A stretch of 64,000 bases of DNA from Methyloligella sp. Its GTDB lineage: Bacteria; Pseudomonadota; Alphaproteobacteria; Rhizobiales; HXMU1428-3. Each line of letters opens with the position of its first letter. The first letter of the stretch is position 1. The DNA is taken from positions 62,001 through 126,000 of the forward strand of contig BQJJ01000001.1 of NCBI GenBank assembly GCA_021604645.1, given 5' to 3'. The position numbers and the translations under genes are program-made. The notes beneath the pieces were generated by a model. It was not told the DNA's origin and did not search any database. It saw nothing but the letters and a program-made list of their open reading frames with translations. Positions 25,989 to 35,291 of the stretch are shown piece by piece.

Positions 25989-27322
25989 TCAATTCCCAAT
26001 CTTTGGATGCGGCGTTTCAATGCATGACGTGAAATCCCGAGCTTTTCAGCAGTGAGCCCCTTCTTACCTTTGCATTCATTAAGAACGCGAAGAATTAAAT
26101 CCTTCTCAGCTGTTTCCAATGTGTCATTGATAGAGTTTGGCGTTTCACCATTGAGGTGTAGAAATTCGTTCGGTAATTGATCAAGGCAAATTTCTTGTCC
26201 GGGGTAAAGTATCGTCAATCGTTCAACTAAGTTCTTTATCTCTCGCACATTCCCAGGCCATTTATATTCCGCAAATATCTGCTGAACCTGTTGAGTAAAA
26301 CGAATAGGTGGGCAACCTTCCCGATTAGCAAGAGTTTCAGCAAAATAAGTCACGAGAAGCCAGATATCATCTCCTCGATCAATCAGCCGTGGTATTTCTA
26401 TCGGCATTATATTTAATCGGAAAAACAAATCTTTACGAAATGTTCCGTTCAGAACATTCTGTTCGAGATCTCGGTTCGTTGCAGCAATCACTCTTATATC
26501 AGCACGTTTTTCCCGTGATGAACCAACAGGGCGGTAAATCCAGGATTCAAGCAGTGTCAGTAACTTGGCCTGTAATTTCATGGAAAGCTCGCCAATCTCA
26601 TCAAGAAACAAAGTCCCTTGATTGGCAATTTCAACTAAGCCCGCTCGTTTACTAGCGGCGCCCGTATAAGCTCCTTTTTCTACGCCAAATAATTCAGCCT
26701 CCATCAATTCTTCAGGTAAGGCCGCGCAGTTAATCTCAATAAAGGGAAGTTCAGGGTGGCCACTTCTATTGTGAATTTCCCTGGCGATCACAGCTTTGCC
26801 AACTCCAGTTTCTCCAAGCAGCAAAATGGTTTTGGCTTTGCTTTGCGCTATTCGGCCAACACTTTTTATCAGTGTTTTCATAGCTGGGCTCTCGCCAATA
26901 ATATTACCCGATGAAGAATGGATTTTGCGAAGATACTGAACTTCATTTTTGAGTTGTTTTTTTGAAATGGTTTCTTGGATCATCAAGATCAATTCATCAA
27001 CATCAAACGGTTTTGTAAGATAATCAGAAGCACCAACCTTCATTGCTTTTACAGCATCTTTCGTATCACCATGAGCTGAAATCATTATGATGGGGGTATC
27101 ACTCATTTTAGCTTTTAATTGTTCCAGAATTTCAAGCCCAGGAATATCCGGCAAACGAACATCAAGTATAATCAGGTCCGGCGTATGAGTGATGGCCGCC
27201 TGCAGACCAGAAGTTCCATCATTTGCTTCGATGCAGTCAATTCCAGCCTCTCCCAAAGTAAAGGCAAGCGAGTTTGTTAATTTCACTTCATCATCAATAA
27301 GTAAGCAATTTATATTATTCAT
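25985..27322 (-). CDS. Sigma54-dependent response regulator, NtrC/DctD type
   Basis: 445 residues in three domains. A receiver (about 1-120) has the phospho-acceptor aspartate in LIILDVRLPD. The AAA+ domain (about 140-370) has Walker A GETGVGKAVIA, the sigma54-contact loop GAYTGA (the usual form is GAFTGA) and Walker B GTLFLDEIGE. A Fis-type helix-turn-helix closes the protein (AEKLGISRHALKRRIQRLG). It should activate sigma54 promoters when phosphorylated. The kinase gene overlaps upstream by ATGA. The promoter at 24565-24581 and the palindromes upstream of livK and of the kinase gene are the natural targets. Confidence 0.93.
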   Translation of the reverse strand: MNNINCLLIDDEVKLTNSLAFTLGEAGIDCIEANDGTSGLQAAITHTPDLIILDVRLPDIPGLEILEQLKAKMSDTPIIMISAHGDTKDAVKAMKVGASDYLTKPFDVDELILMIQETISKKQLKNEVQYLRKIHSSSGNIIGESPAMKTLIKSVGRIAQSKAKTILLLGETGVGKAVIAREIHNRSGHPELPFIEINCAALPEELMEAELFGVEKGAYTGAASKRAGLVEIANQGTLFLDEIGELSMKLQAKLLTLLESWIYRPVGSSREKRADIRVIAATNRDLEQNVLNGTFRKDLFFRLNIMPIEIPRLIDRGDDIWLLVTYFAETLANREGCPPIRFTQQVQQIFAEYKWPGNVREIKNLVERLTILYPGQEICLDQLPNEFLHLNGETPNSINDTLETAEKDLILRVLNECKGKKGLTAEKLGISRHALKRRIQRLGIE

Positions 27323-29025
27323 AGATCACCATCCTGACTTGAAGTGAGATGTTTTTTTAACGCTTGGGACGCAAGGGGAAGGGTGATCGAAACGCTTGTG
27401 CCATGACCAACTTCACTTTCAATTTTTAAAGTCCCTCCATTGGCGCTAATTAATTGAGAGCAAATCGCAAGGCCGAGACCTGTTCCCCCTTTTTTGCTGG
27501 TGAAAAAAGGAGTTTGAGCATGAGTTAAACAAGTCGCATCCATTCCATTTCCAGAATCTTGAATGAGAATTTCACCAGAGTTCACATTCCGAATAGTACG
27601 AATGGTGAGATGCCCTCCATTCGGCATAGCATCAAGTGAATTTAAAACAATATTCATCAAAATCTGCCGTAAATGAGAAGGATCAACCTCAAGGTGAATG
27701 GACGCATCACCTGTGAGATTAAGTTTGACGTCTTGTTTTGACATCGTTGCTGAGGTGAGTGTGACAACACTATTCAAAACATCGCGAACAAGGGTGGCTT
27801 CGTTTTTCGGCTCGCGCGGCCGTGCATAATCTAAAAATTCTTCAACAATGGCGTCCGTGCGAATAATTTCTTCATTAATGACCTCGAGCATATCTTTTCG
27901 TGTTGGATCCTTTTCAGATCGCTTTAATCCATGAATGGTCGTACCAATAATTGCCAATGGGTTCCTCACCTCATGTGCAATACCAGCCGCCAGGTTGCCA
28001 AGGGCAGCGCGTCTTTCACTATCAACCCGTGTATGAATAAGCGAATTGAGCCGCGAACTCATCTCATTAAATGATTTCGCTAAGCTTCTGATCTCACCAG
28101 GCCCATCCTCAGAAACTCGAACTGAAAAGTCACCATTGGCAATGGATCGTGCCCCTTCATTTAAAGGAGAAATCAGGTGCGCCAGTCGCTCAGACATATG
28201 AACAAAAAGTGCAACGATACCAAAAGCAGAAAGGGCGACAAAAATTAACAGAAGGTAGCGAATATATAATCGAGGATCAGCTAAGTCTTTTCCATAACTA
28301 TGTAAGGAAATAGTCCATCCTGGTAAGAGGGCGGTGGAAGTTGTGATCACAGAGCCCGGAACTTCTTTTGTTCCAAGAACTGAATAGCTAGCTTTAGAAG
28401 CCGTATTTAAAAAAGGTTGGTAGACACCATCTCTATATAAAAGAGAAGCTTGCTCAGTAAGAGAAGTGAGGCGAACTTTCAAAACGATTGAGCCAATTTT
28501 CTCACCCAGACGAATAACATCTTTTCGGATGACAAACCAACCTGGTTTGCCATTCTCAGGAGGAATAGGGCCTAGTATGTCTACGGTCTTGGTCTTAACA
28601 AGCGGTAACTTATGATAAGTGTTGAGAGGCGTCAGGGCTGATCGAGTAGGGATTGAGTGAACAAGTTGGCCTTCCACATCAAAAAACTCCGCGCCATAAA
28701 CATCTTGTCCATTCGTGATGAGGTAGAAAAAGTCAGTCAGTTGGGGAGAGGCAGAATGTGTCTTCCCGCTGACCAAAAAATCTCCTATTTCAGGTAAGTC
28801 AGCAAGGTTCTCAAGATGATAAATCTGAGTATCTAAAAAGCCTTGCATCTTAACAATCGCCGTTTGCAAATCGCCATCAATACGTTCGACAATTAATTTA
28901 TCGTGCAAGTAAGAGCTATAGCGATCATAGAGGCCAGCCATCAATGCCAAAGGAATGATGGCAACTAACAATGATCCCCATAAATAGCGTTTCACCAATA
29001 CAAGACGGTTAAACTCCATTCTCAT
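27319..29025 (-). CDS. Membrane sensor histidine kinase
   Basis: 568 residues. A membrane segment (about 12-30) is followed by a large periplasmic sensor region to about residue 255, probably a double-Cache fold. A second membrane segment (about 256-278) and a HAMP region (about 280-335, ending SFNEMSSRL) come next. The HisKA domain has the phospho-histidine in AAGIAHEVRNPLAIIG, and the ATPase domain has N, G1 and G2 boxes (NIVLNSLDAM, DSGNGM, GGTGLGLAIC). It phosphorylates the sigma54 regulator encoded next. The start at 29025 is preceded by GGAAGG. A periplasmic signal is expected. Confidence 0.92.
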   Translation of the reverse strand: MRMEFNRLVLVKRYLWGSLLVAIIPLALMAGLYDRYSSYLHDKLIVERIDGDLQTAIVKMQGFLDTQIYHLENLADLPEIGDFLVSGKTHSASPQLTDFFYLITNGQDVYGAEFFDVEGQLVHSIPTRSALTPLNTYHKLPLVKTKTVDILGPIPPENGKPGWFVIRKDVIRLGEKIGSIVLKVRLTSLTEQASLLYRDGVYQPFLNTASKASYSVLGTKEVPGSVITTSTALLPGWTISLHSYGKDLADPRLYIRYLLLIFVALSAFGIVALFVHMSERLAHLISPLNEGARSIANGDFSVRVSEDGPGEIRSLAKSFNEMSSRLNSLIHTRVDSERRAALGNLAAGIAHEVRNPLAIIGTTIHGLKRSEKDPTRKDMLEVINEEIIRTDAIVEEFLDYARPREPKNEATLVRDVLNSVVTLTSATMSKQDVKLNLTGDASIHLEVDPSHLRQILMNIVLNSLDAMPNGGHLTIRTIRNVNSGEILIQDSGNGMDATCLTHAQTPFFTSKKGGTGLGLAICSQLISANGGTLKIESEVGHGTSVSITLPLASQALKKHLTSSQDGDL

Positions 29026-29141
29026 GAGTTTTTACCTTCCCCAAAATTCGCTTTTATTATTTTAAGTCTCTAAACGCAAAATATACACCAAACAATATAA
29101 CTCAACAAAAACAGTGGTTTAAAAATATTAAACCATCAAGA

Positions 29142-29189
29142 TGAGCGGTTAACGCTCAGAGACGTTTTATTATGAGCGGTTTCCGATCA
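29142..29189. promoter_or_regulatory. Tandem TGAGCG palindromes upstream of the kinase gene
   Basis: TGAGCG-GTTAA-CGCTCA at 29142-29158 is a perfect inverted repeat with the same core as the site upstream of livK. A second copy, TGAGCG-N5-CGATCA at 29173-29189, begins exactly 31 bp later, three helical turns. This suggests cooperative binding by the response-regulator dimer and autoregulation of the sensory operon. Confidence 0.6.
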
Positions 29190-29601
29190 ATAATCAAAAT
29201 ATTCCTATGAGCAGGAGACTTAGTGTCGTTTTGGAAGGGATAAGCTGAGTGTCAATTAAAGGAGCAAATAGAGGTTTCTTTTATCAAAAGACAGGGAGGT
29301 AAATAATTAAGTCGCTATCAGAGTGAAGTGTTGCCCAATCAAAAGACAATAATCAGACGACAGTCCACATGCTCTTTTTTTAATCACGTTACTGCGGTTC
29401 TAAGGACTGTATTGATAAATAAAGAAGCTTACTCACTGCGCAAAATTCAGGCAGCAGAACATTTTGCATAAATTATAAACAATAAGCTGCACAATATTTA
29501 ACCTATGCCTATTTTGAAAGCATGGACCTGTGTGCTTGGTAAACGGAGGAAAAAGACAGTCATTTCAATGCTTTATGTTTATGTTTAGGGGTTGGAGAAT
29601 T

Positions 29602-29618
29602 CTGGCACGGAAATTGTA
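29602..29618 (+). promoter_or_regulatory. Sigma54-like promoter for nirB-nirD-nasA-cysG
   Basis: CTGGCACGGAAATTGTA has a perfect -24 half (TGGCACG) and a -12 half TTGTA where consensus has TTGCW. Predicted start is near 29628, about 70 bases before nirB. NtrC/sigma54 control of nitrate assimilation is well known, which supports the call. The changed -12 base lowers confidence. Confidence 0.6.
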
Positions 29619-29632
29619 AATTAATAAAACGT

Positions 29633-29660
29633 AAACTGTCCCTCTTCCCAGGTACGGTTT
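29633..29660 (+). promoter_or_regulatory. Leader stem-loop of the nirB operon
   Basis: AAACTGTCCC (29633-29642) pairs with GGTACGGTTT (29651-29660) with one wobble and one mismatch over an 8-base loop. It would form almost at the 5' end of the message predicted from the sigma54-like promoter. It could be an RNA regulatory site, such as a target of NasT/NasR-type antiterminators, but no such gene is in the window. Confidence 0.45.
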
Positions 29661-29698
29661 AGCTGCGGAATTAATAAATTCAATTTTGGAGAAATCTT

Positions 29699-32146
29699 TT
29701 GAAAAAGAAGCTCGTTGTCATAGGCAATGGTATGGCCGCCGGACATATGCTCGAAGAGCTGTTTGATCGCGGAAACACAGATTATGACGTGACAATTTTT
29801 GGCAAAGAGCCACGCGTTAACTACAATCGGATGATGCTCTCTCCTGTCTTGTCAGGAGAAAAAAAATACGAAGAAATCATCATTCATGATGAAGAGTGGT
29901 ACAAAACGAATAATGTCGATTTAAGAACCGGCGTGAATATCTCAAAAATTGATCGAGAGAATAAAAAAGTAATCGATGATGATGGCAATGAAACCTCCTA
30001 TGACAAACTTCTCATAGCAACGGGCTCATACCCCTTTATTATTCCAGTTGTTGGACACAAGCTTAAAGGTGTTGTCAGCTTTAGAGACTTAGATGATGTC
30101 GACCTCATGCAAGAAGCCGCCAATCGAGGCGGTAAAGCGATAGTGATTGGTGGCGGTCTATTGGGCTTGGAAGCCGCTGCAGGGCTTCAAATGCAGGGTA
30201 TGGATGTGACTGTGCTGCATTTGATGCCAACTTTAATGGAGCGCCAGCTTGATAGTGCCGCCGCCTACTTGCTTGAAAAAGAAATTGAGCAACGCGGTAT
30301 CAAAGTCATCACCAGAGCAAATACAGAAAAAATCATGGGCGATGAACATGTCGAGGCCATACGTCTCGATGATGGCCGTGAGCTAGAAGCTGACTTGGTA
30401 GTAATGGCAGTTGGCATTCGCCCTGAAGTAAAGCTGGCAGCTGAAGCTGGTCTCATGGTGAATAGAGGCATTCTGGCTTCAGATCATTTACAAACGTCTG
30501 ATCCTGATATTCTAACTGTTGGTGAATGTGTAGAGCACGGCTCTGAATGTTATGGCCTTGTAGCACCGCTTTATGAAATGGCAAAGGTCATAGCAGCAAA
30601 TCTCGATGGTGATATGAGCGCAAAATATACCGGCTCTGTCACATCAACCAAGTTGAAAGTTACAGGTATCGATCTTTTCTCAATCGGTGATTTTGCTGAA
30701 GATGAGGGCCGTGAAGGTATTATACTAAGAGATGCCGCTGGCGGCATCTACAAACGTCTCATCCTCGAAGACAATAAGCTTGTGGGCGCAGTTCTGTATG
30801 GTGAAACAGGTGATAGCACATGGTTCACCCAATTGCTACGAGAAGGAACTGACATCTCAGAAATGAGAGAGACAGTTATCTTTGGGCAGAATTTTCAAGG
30901 AGGGCCCCCCCTGGACCCTATGGCGGCCGTTGCAGCCTTGCCTGATGAGGCAGAGATTTGCGGTTGTAACGGCGTATGCAAAGGTAAAATCGTTTCAGCT
31001 ATCAAAGAGAAAGGCTTAAGCTCTGTTGATGATGTCAGAGTGCACACAAAAGCTTCAGCCTCTTGCGGAACGTGTACCAACCTGGTTGAGCAATTGCTCT
31101 CACTGTCTTTGGGAGATAGCTTTAATCCAAATGCACCAAAACCAATGTGTCCGTGCACACCATTAGAACATGGTGATGTGCGCCGCTTGATTGTGGCAAA
31201 AGAATTAAAATCAATCCCGGCTGTTATGCAGGAGCTTGAATGGGAAACATCTTGCGGTTGCGCAAAATGTAGACCAGCTCTCAACTATTACCTGCTTTCA
31301 ACATGGCCTGGTGAATATGTTGATGATCAGCAGTCTCGTTTCGTGAACGAGCGGCTTCACGCCAATATTCAAAAAGATGGCACATATTCAGTGGTTCCAC
31401 GTATGTGGGGTGGCATTACTTCACCTGACGAATTACGCGCCATTGCTGACGTTGCAGATAAATACAAAATCCCAACAGTAAAAGTAACTGGTGGCCAACG
31501 TATTGATTTGCTTGGCGTTAAAAAAGAAGACTTAACAGATGTCTGGGCAGACCTGAATAATGCAGGCATGATTTCAGGTCACGCTTATGCCAAAGGCTTA
31601 AGAACAGTCAAAACCTGTGTTGGTAAAGACTGGTGCCGGTTCGGTACACAAGATTCAACAGGCCTCGGTATTAAGCTAGAGCGAACGTTATGGGGCTCAT
31701 GGACGCCCGCAAAAGTGAAACTTGCGGTGTCTGGTTGTCCGCGAAATTGCTCTGAAGCAACCTGTAAAGATGTTGGCGTCATCTGTGTTGATAGCGGTTA
31801 TGAACTTCATTTTGGCGGCGCAGCAGGCCTTGATATTAAAGGCACTGAAATTCTCTGCAACGTTACAACAGAAGATGAAGTCATGGAGTATACGACAGCT
31901 CTCATTCAGCTTTATCGTGAGGAAGGTTACTATCTGGAGCGGATCTATAAATGGGCCAAACGTGTTGGCTTTGATCGAGTTAGAGAGGTAATTGTAGACG
32001 ATGAAGAACAAAGGAAGACACTTTCTAAGCGCTTCTATCATGCTCAACAATTCCTGCAAATCGATCCTTGGAAAGAATTTGTAGACGGCAAGGATGCTCA
32101 TGAATTTGCTCCAATTAAACCAATCCCACTTGAGGCTGCGCAATAA
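29699..32146 (+). CDS. nirB: Assimilatory nitrite reductase [NAD(P)H] large subunit
   Basis: 815 residues from a TTG start with a GGAG site seven bases upstream; the next in-frame methionine would cut the FAD motif VVIGNGMAAGHMLEEL. Domains in order are FAD/NAD reductase (about 1-400), two BFD-like [2Fe-2S] segments (CGCNGVCKG ... SCGTC and CPCTPLEHGD ... CGCAKC, about 420-540), and siroheme/[4Fe-4S] domains. The cluster cysteines of the latter are in TCVGKDWCRFG and SGCPRNCSEATC (about 640-690). It reduces nitrite to ammonium in the cytoplasm. It is followed by nirD, nasA and cysG in one operon, and cysG makes its siroheme. Confidence 0.97.
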   Translation: MKKKLVVIGNGMAAGHMLEELFDRGNTDYDVTIFGKEPRVNYNRMMLSPVLSGEKKYEEIIIHDEEWYKTNNVDLRTGVNISKIDRENKKVIDDDGNETSYDKLLIATGSYPFIIPVVGHKLKGVVSFRDLDDVDLMQEAANRGGKAIVIGGGLLGLEAAAGLQMQGMDVTVLHLMPTLMERQLDSAAAYLLEKEIEQRGIKVITRANTEKIMGDEHVEAIRLDDGRELEADLVVMAVGIRPEVKLAAEAGLMVNRGILASDHLQTSDPDILTVGECVEHGSECYGLVAPLYEMAKVIAANLDGDMSAKYTGSVTSTKLKVTGIDLFSIGDFAEDEGREGIILRDAAGGIYKRLILEDNKLVGAVLYGETGDSTWFTQLLREGTDISEMRETVIFGQNFQGGPPLDPMAAVAALPDEAEICGCNGVCKGKIVSAIKEKGLSSVDDVRVHTKASASCGTCTNLVEQLLSLSLGDSFNPNAPKPMCPCTPLEHGDVRRLIVAKELKSIPAVMQELEWETSCGCAKCRPALNYYLLSTWPGEYVDDQQSRFVNERLHANIQKDGTYSVVPRMWGGITSPDELRAIADVADKYKIPTVKVTGGQRIDLLGVKKEDLTDVWADLNNAGMISGHAYAKGLRTVKTCVGKDWCRFGTQDSTGLGIKLERTLWGSWTPAKVKLAVSGCPRNCSEATCKDVGVICVDSGYELHFGGAAGLDIKGTEILCNVTTEDEVMEYTTALIQLYREEGYYLERIYKWAKRVGFDRVREVIVDDEEQRKTLSKRFYHAQQFLQIDPWKEFVDGKDAHEFAPIKPIPLEAAQ

Positions 32147-32162
32147 TGGAGACGGCACAATA

Positions 32163-32504
32163 ATGACAAAAGAAAACAACTGGGTAGAGCTCTGCCAATT
32201 AAGCGAAATCCCCGAGCGGGGATGCCGCGTTGTCGTCACAGACAAAATTAAAATAGCCATTTTCCGCACACATGCAGATGATGTCTACGCAATAGAAGAT
32301 AAATGCCCTCACTTAGGTGGAGCTCTAAGTGAAGGTATTGTTCATGGCGCACAAGTGACATGTCCTCTTCATAACCTTGTCATTAATCTAGTGAACGGTG
32401 AAGCCCTTGGCCCAGAACCTATGTGCGTGAAGAGCTTCGACGTTAAAAAAGAAGATGGCAAAGTTTACCTTGATCTTGTTCCAGTGAAAAAAGAGGCAGC
32501 ATAA
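32163..32504 (+). CDS. nirD: Nitrite reductase small subunit, Rieske-type NirD
   Basis: 113 residues from the ATG at 32163, 16 bases after the nirB stop with GGAG upstream; the frame itself is open from 32094 but that start overlaps nirB. The Rieske [2Fe-2S] ligands are complete: CPHLGGALSEG and CPLHNLVINL. Many enterobacterial NirD proteins lack these residues, so this subunit probably carries a real cluster, as in Rieske-type NirD. It works with NirB in electron transfer to siroheme or in assembly. It is tightly linked to nasA (5 bp gap). Confidence 0.93.
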   Translation: MTKENNWVELCQLSEIPERGCRVVVTDKIKIAIFRTHADDVYAIEDKCPHLGGALSEGIVHGAQVTCPLHNLVINLVNGEALGPEPMCVKSFDVKKEDGKVYLDLVPVKKEAA

Positions 32505-32509
32505 CCAGT

Positions 32510-35266
32510 ATGAATGAGGCAGAGGTGGACCACTTAACAGAGGAACTCTCCAAAACAATTAAGACAACTTGTCCCTATTGTGGTGTTGGCTGCGGTGTTT
32601 TGGCAAAGCCAATGCCAGATGGAACAGTTGAAATTAAAGGGGATGAAAATCACCCTGCAAATTTCGGGCGGCTTTGTTCAAAAGGGTCATCTTTAGGTGA
32701 AACGTTATCTCTGGACGATCGCCTCCTTGTGCCAAAAATTAAAGACGATGAAGTGAGCTGGGAAAAAGCGCTGGGAACAATTGCTGACCAGTTCTCAGCT
32801 CTCATCAAGGAAGAGGGCCCAGGCTCCGTTGCCATGTATGTTTCTGGTCAGTTTCTGACAGAAGATTATTACGTCGCCAATAAATTCATGAAAGGCGCCA
32901 TAGGAACCGCCAACATAGATACGAATTCACGGTTGTGCATGTCCTCTTCTGTGGCTGGTCACAAGCGTGCGTTTGGCACAGATACAGTCCCAAATTCCTA
33001 TGACGATCTGGAAAAAGCTGATGTCATCATTCTTGTTGGCTCAAACCTGACCTGGTGTCATCCTATTCTTTTTCAGCGGATTGAAGCTGAAAAACAAAAA
33101 AGAGATTTAAAACTCATTTGCATTGACCCAAGACGAACCACAACGGCGAGTGCAAGTGATGTTCATCTAGGTTTAACCCCAGGGACAGATGTCGCACTGT
33201 TCAATGGTCTCTTGGCACATTTATATAGCCAAGACATTGTTGATGAAGACTATATAGAAGCAAATCTAGAGGGTGAAGCGAGTACGAAAGACGCTGCCTT
33301 TTCATTGAGCCTGGATGAAATAGCTAAGATTACCGGACTAACAAAATCTGAAATCACTGAATTCTATGAAACCTTTGCAAAGACAGAAAAGGTTATGACC
33401 CTCTATAGTCAGGGCGTAAATCAATCCTCAAACGGCACAGATAAAGTCAACGCCATTTTAAATTGTCACCTAAGTACAGGACGCATCGGCAAAGAAGGCT
33501 GTGGACCCCTTTCTTTAACCGGTCAACCCAATGCTATGGGCGGCCGCGAGGTTGGCGGTTTAGCTAATCAACTAGCTGCTCACATGGAGTTAAAAAATGA
33601 AAACCATAGAGACATTGTTCAAAGGTTTTGGGGCGTAAACGAAGTCCCTTCAAAGCCAGGTCTAAATGCAGTTGAGTTATTCGAAGCTGTTAATGATGGG
33701 AAAGTCAAAGCCATTTGGATTATGGCAACTAACCCGGTCGACAGTTTGCCAGATGCAGATATGGTGAGAAAAGCCTTAAAACTCTGCCCGTTAGTTATTG
33801 TATCTGATGTCACGCAAAACACTGACACAGCAGAATGCGCAGATATCTTGCTCCCAACGCTAGGTTGGGGTGAGAAGTCAGGAACAGTAACAAATTCTGA
33901 AAGAAGAATTTCACGTCAACGAGCTTTCTTATCAGCGCCGGGTGAAACCAAAGCAGATTGGTGGCAAATTTGCGAAGTCGCCAAACGAATGGGGTTTGAA
34001 GATTTATTCAACTTTCAAAGTGCTAAAGATGTTTTTTGCGAACATGCCGCACTCTCTGAATTTGAAAATGATCAATCAGCAGGTTTTAATAGTAGGGATT
34101 TCAATATCGGCCCTTTGAAAAATTTGACCAGTGAGGGATATGATGAGTTAGAGCCAGTACAATGGCCATGCATAAAAAATGAAACTGGTAAGGTCGTCGG
34201 GCAAGAGCGCTTATTCGCTGAAGGCGGCTTCTTCACTGAAAGTAGAAAAGCAAAACTAGTCCCAACGCCCTACAAAGAGGCAAGTTCAAAAGCATCCATA
34301 GACTATCCGCTCATCTTAAATACAGGCCGTATTCGTGACCAGTGGCACACAATGACAAGAACAGCCAAAACGCCAAGATTGATGCGCCACATCGGAGAAC
34401 CATTTGTCGAACTTTGTAAAGAAGACGCTAAAAAATATGAAATAGAAGATGCGGCTATCGTAGAGTTGAAGAGTGAGCAGGGCACAGCTTTGCTTCGAGC
34501 TCGAATAACTGATACACAAACACCAGGGACTATATTCTCTCCGCTTCATTGGACAGATCAATTCGCATCAAGCGCCCGTATTGATGCACTTGTTGCAAAA
34601 AATGTCGACCCTTTTTCAGGTCAGCCAGAGAGTAAATTTACTCCCTGTTCAATAAAAGCATTAAACCCAAGTTCATACGGTTTGTTTATTACGCAAAACA
34701 AACCGAATATTAAAAAATTAAGAGAGCTATCCTCAAACCCAAAACAAGATTATTGGGCGCTCATGCCAATCGATGCCGGCTGGGCGATTGAATGCGCCGG
34801 TGATGATTTGATCAATGCGGATCAAACATTTTTAAGCGCATTGTTGGGTTTTGATATATCAAAAGAAGACGAACCCTTTGAGTTTATCGATCCGCAAGTT
34901 GGTCATGTTAAGCGGGCCTACTTTAACGAAGCTGAGCTAAAGGGAGTGCTCTTTATCGGGCCATCTCCAATTAATGCCTCACGCGTTTTTATGAAAGATC
35001 TTCTATCAAGAGAATTCATTACAACACAGGATAAATTCTCAGTCCTCACCGGTAGACCATCAAAAGATGCTCCAGATAAAGGGGCAATTATATGCAGTTG
35101 TTTTAACGTTGGGGTGAACGAGATTAGAGACGCTATTGAAAATCACAATTGCACAACAGTAAAAGCCATAGGCAAAAAACACAATGCAGGAACCAATTGT
35201 GGTTCATGCAAAACTGAGCTCGCAAAATTGATTGAAACTAGCAAGCAAAAGGTTGCAGCTGAATAA
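32510..35266 (+). CDS. nasA: Assimilatory nitrate reductase catalytic subunit
   Basis: 918 residues. The N-terminal [4Fe-4S] motif is CPYCGVGCGV with its fourth cysteine in GRLCSKGS (about residues 20-60). Molybdopterin-binding domains follow, including GRIGKEGCGPLSLTGQPNAM near 325, and a MopB C-terminal domain around 600-720. The end (about 860-915) is a BFD-like [2Fe-2S] domain, with CSCFNVGVNEI and NCGSC. It reduces nitrate to nitrite with bis-MGD in the cytoplasm. The built-in BFD domain may take electrons directly, and no separate NasC-type diaphorase is seen nearby. Confidence 0.96.
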   Translation: MNEAEVDHLTEELSKTIKTTCPYCGVGCGVLAKPMPDGTVEIKGDENHPANFGRLCSKGSSLGETLSLDDRLLVPKIKDDEVSWEKALGTIADQFSALIKEEGPGSVAMYVSGQFLTEDYYVANKFMKGAIGTANIDTNSRLCMSSSVAGHKRAFGTDTVPNSYDDLEKADVIILVGSNLTWCHPILFQRIEAEKQKRDLKLICIDPRRTTTASASDVHLGLTPGTDVALFNGLLAHLYSQDIVDEDYIEANLEGEASTKDAAFSLSLDEIAKITGLTKSEITEFYETFAKTEKVMTLYSQGVNQSSNGTDKVNAILNCHLSTGRIGKEGCGPLSLTGQPNAMGGREVGGLANQLAAHMELKNENHRDIVQRFWGVNEVPSKPGLNAVELFEAVNDGKVKAIWIMATNPVDSLPDADMVRKALKLCPLVIVSDVTQNTDTAECADILLPTLGWGEKSGTVTNSERRISRQRAFLSAPGETKADWWQICEVAKRMGFEDLFNFQSAKDVFCEHAALSEFENDQSAGFNSRDFNIGPLKNLTSEGYDELEPVQWPCIKNETGKVVGQERLFAEGGFFTESRKAKLVPTPYKEASSKASIDYPLILNTGRIRDQWHTMTRTAKTPRLMRHIGEPFVELCKEDAKKYEIEDAAIVELKSEQGTALLRARITDTQTPGTIFSPLHWTDQFASSARIDALVAKNVDPFSGQPESKFTPCSIKALNPSSYGLFITQNKPNIKKLRELSSNPKQDYWALMPIDAGWAIECAGDDLINADQTFLSALLGFDISKEDEPFEFIDPQVGHVKRAYFNEAELKGVLFIGPSPINASRVFMKDLLSREFITTQDKFSVLTGRPSKDAPDKGAIICSCFNVGVNEIRDAIENHNCTTVKAIGKKHNAGTNCGSCKTELAKLIETSKQKVAAE

Positions 35267-35291
35267 AAGTTTGTTGCAGAAAAGAAGACAT

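Larger units (their letters stand above)
29026..29698. other. Divergent regulatory region between the kinase and nitrite reductase operons
   Basis: This 673-bp stretch holds no supportable gene. Near the kinase side are a weak sigma54-like element on minus (29075-29091, GG-N10-GC spacing, TTTTGC at -12), an AT-rich perfect palindrome TGGTTTAA-N5-TTAAACCA (29115-29135), and the UAS pair at 29142-29189. Near the nirB side are a sigma54-like promoter and a leader hairpin. The middle (about 29210-29590) shows TGCATAAA and TGCAC half-sites around 29465-29495 and nothing else I can name. Confidence 0.6.

Noticed and set aside
29489-29506. Classical NtrC site upstream of nirB
   Set aside because: Only one half-site (TGCAC) is present; the matching GGTGCA half is missing at the right spacing.
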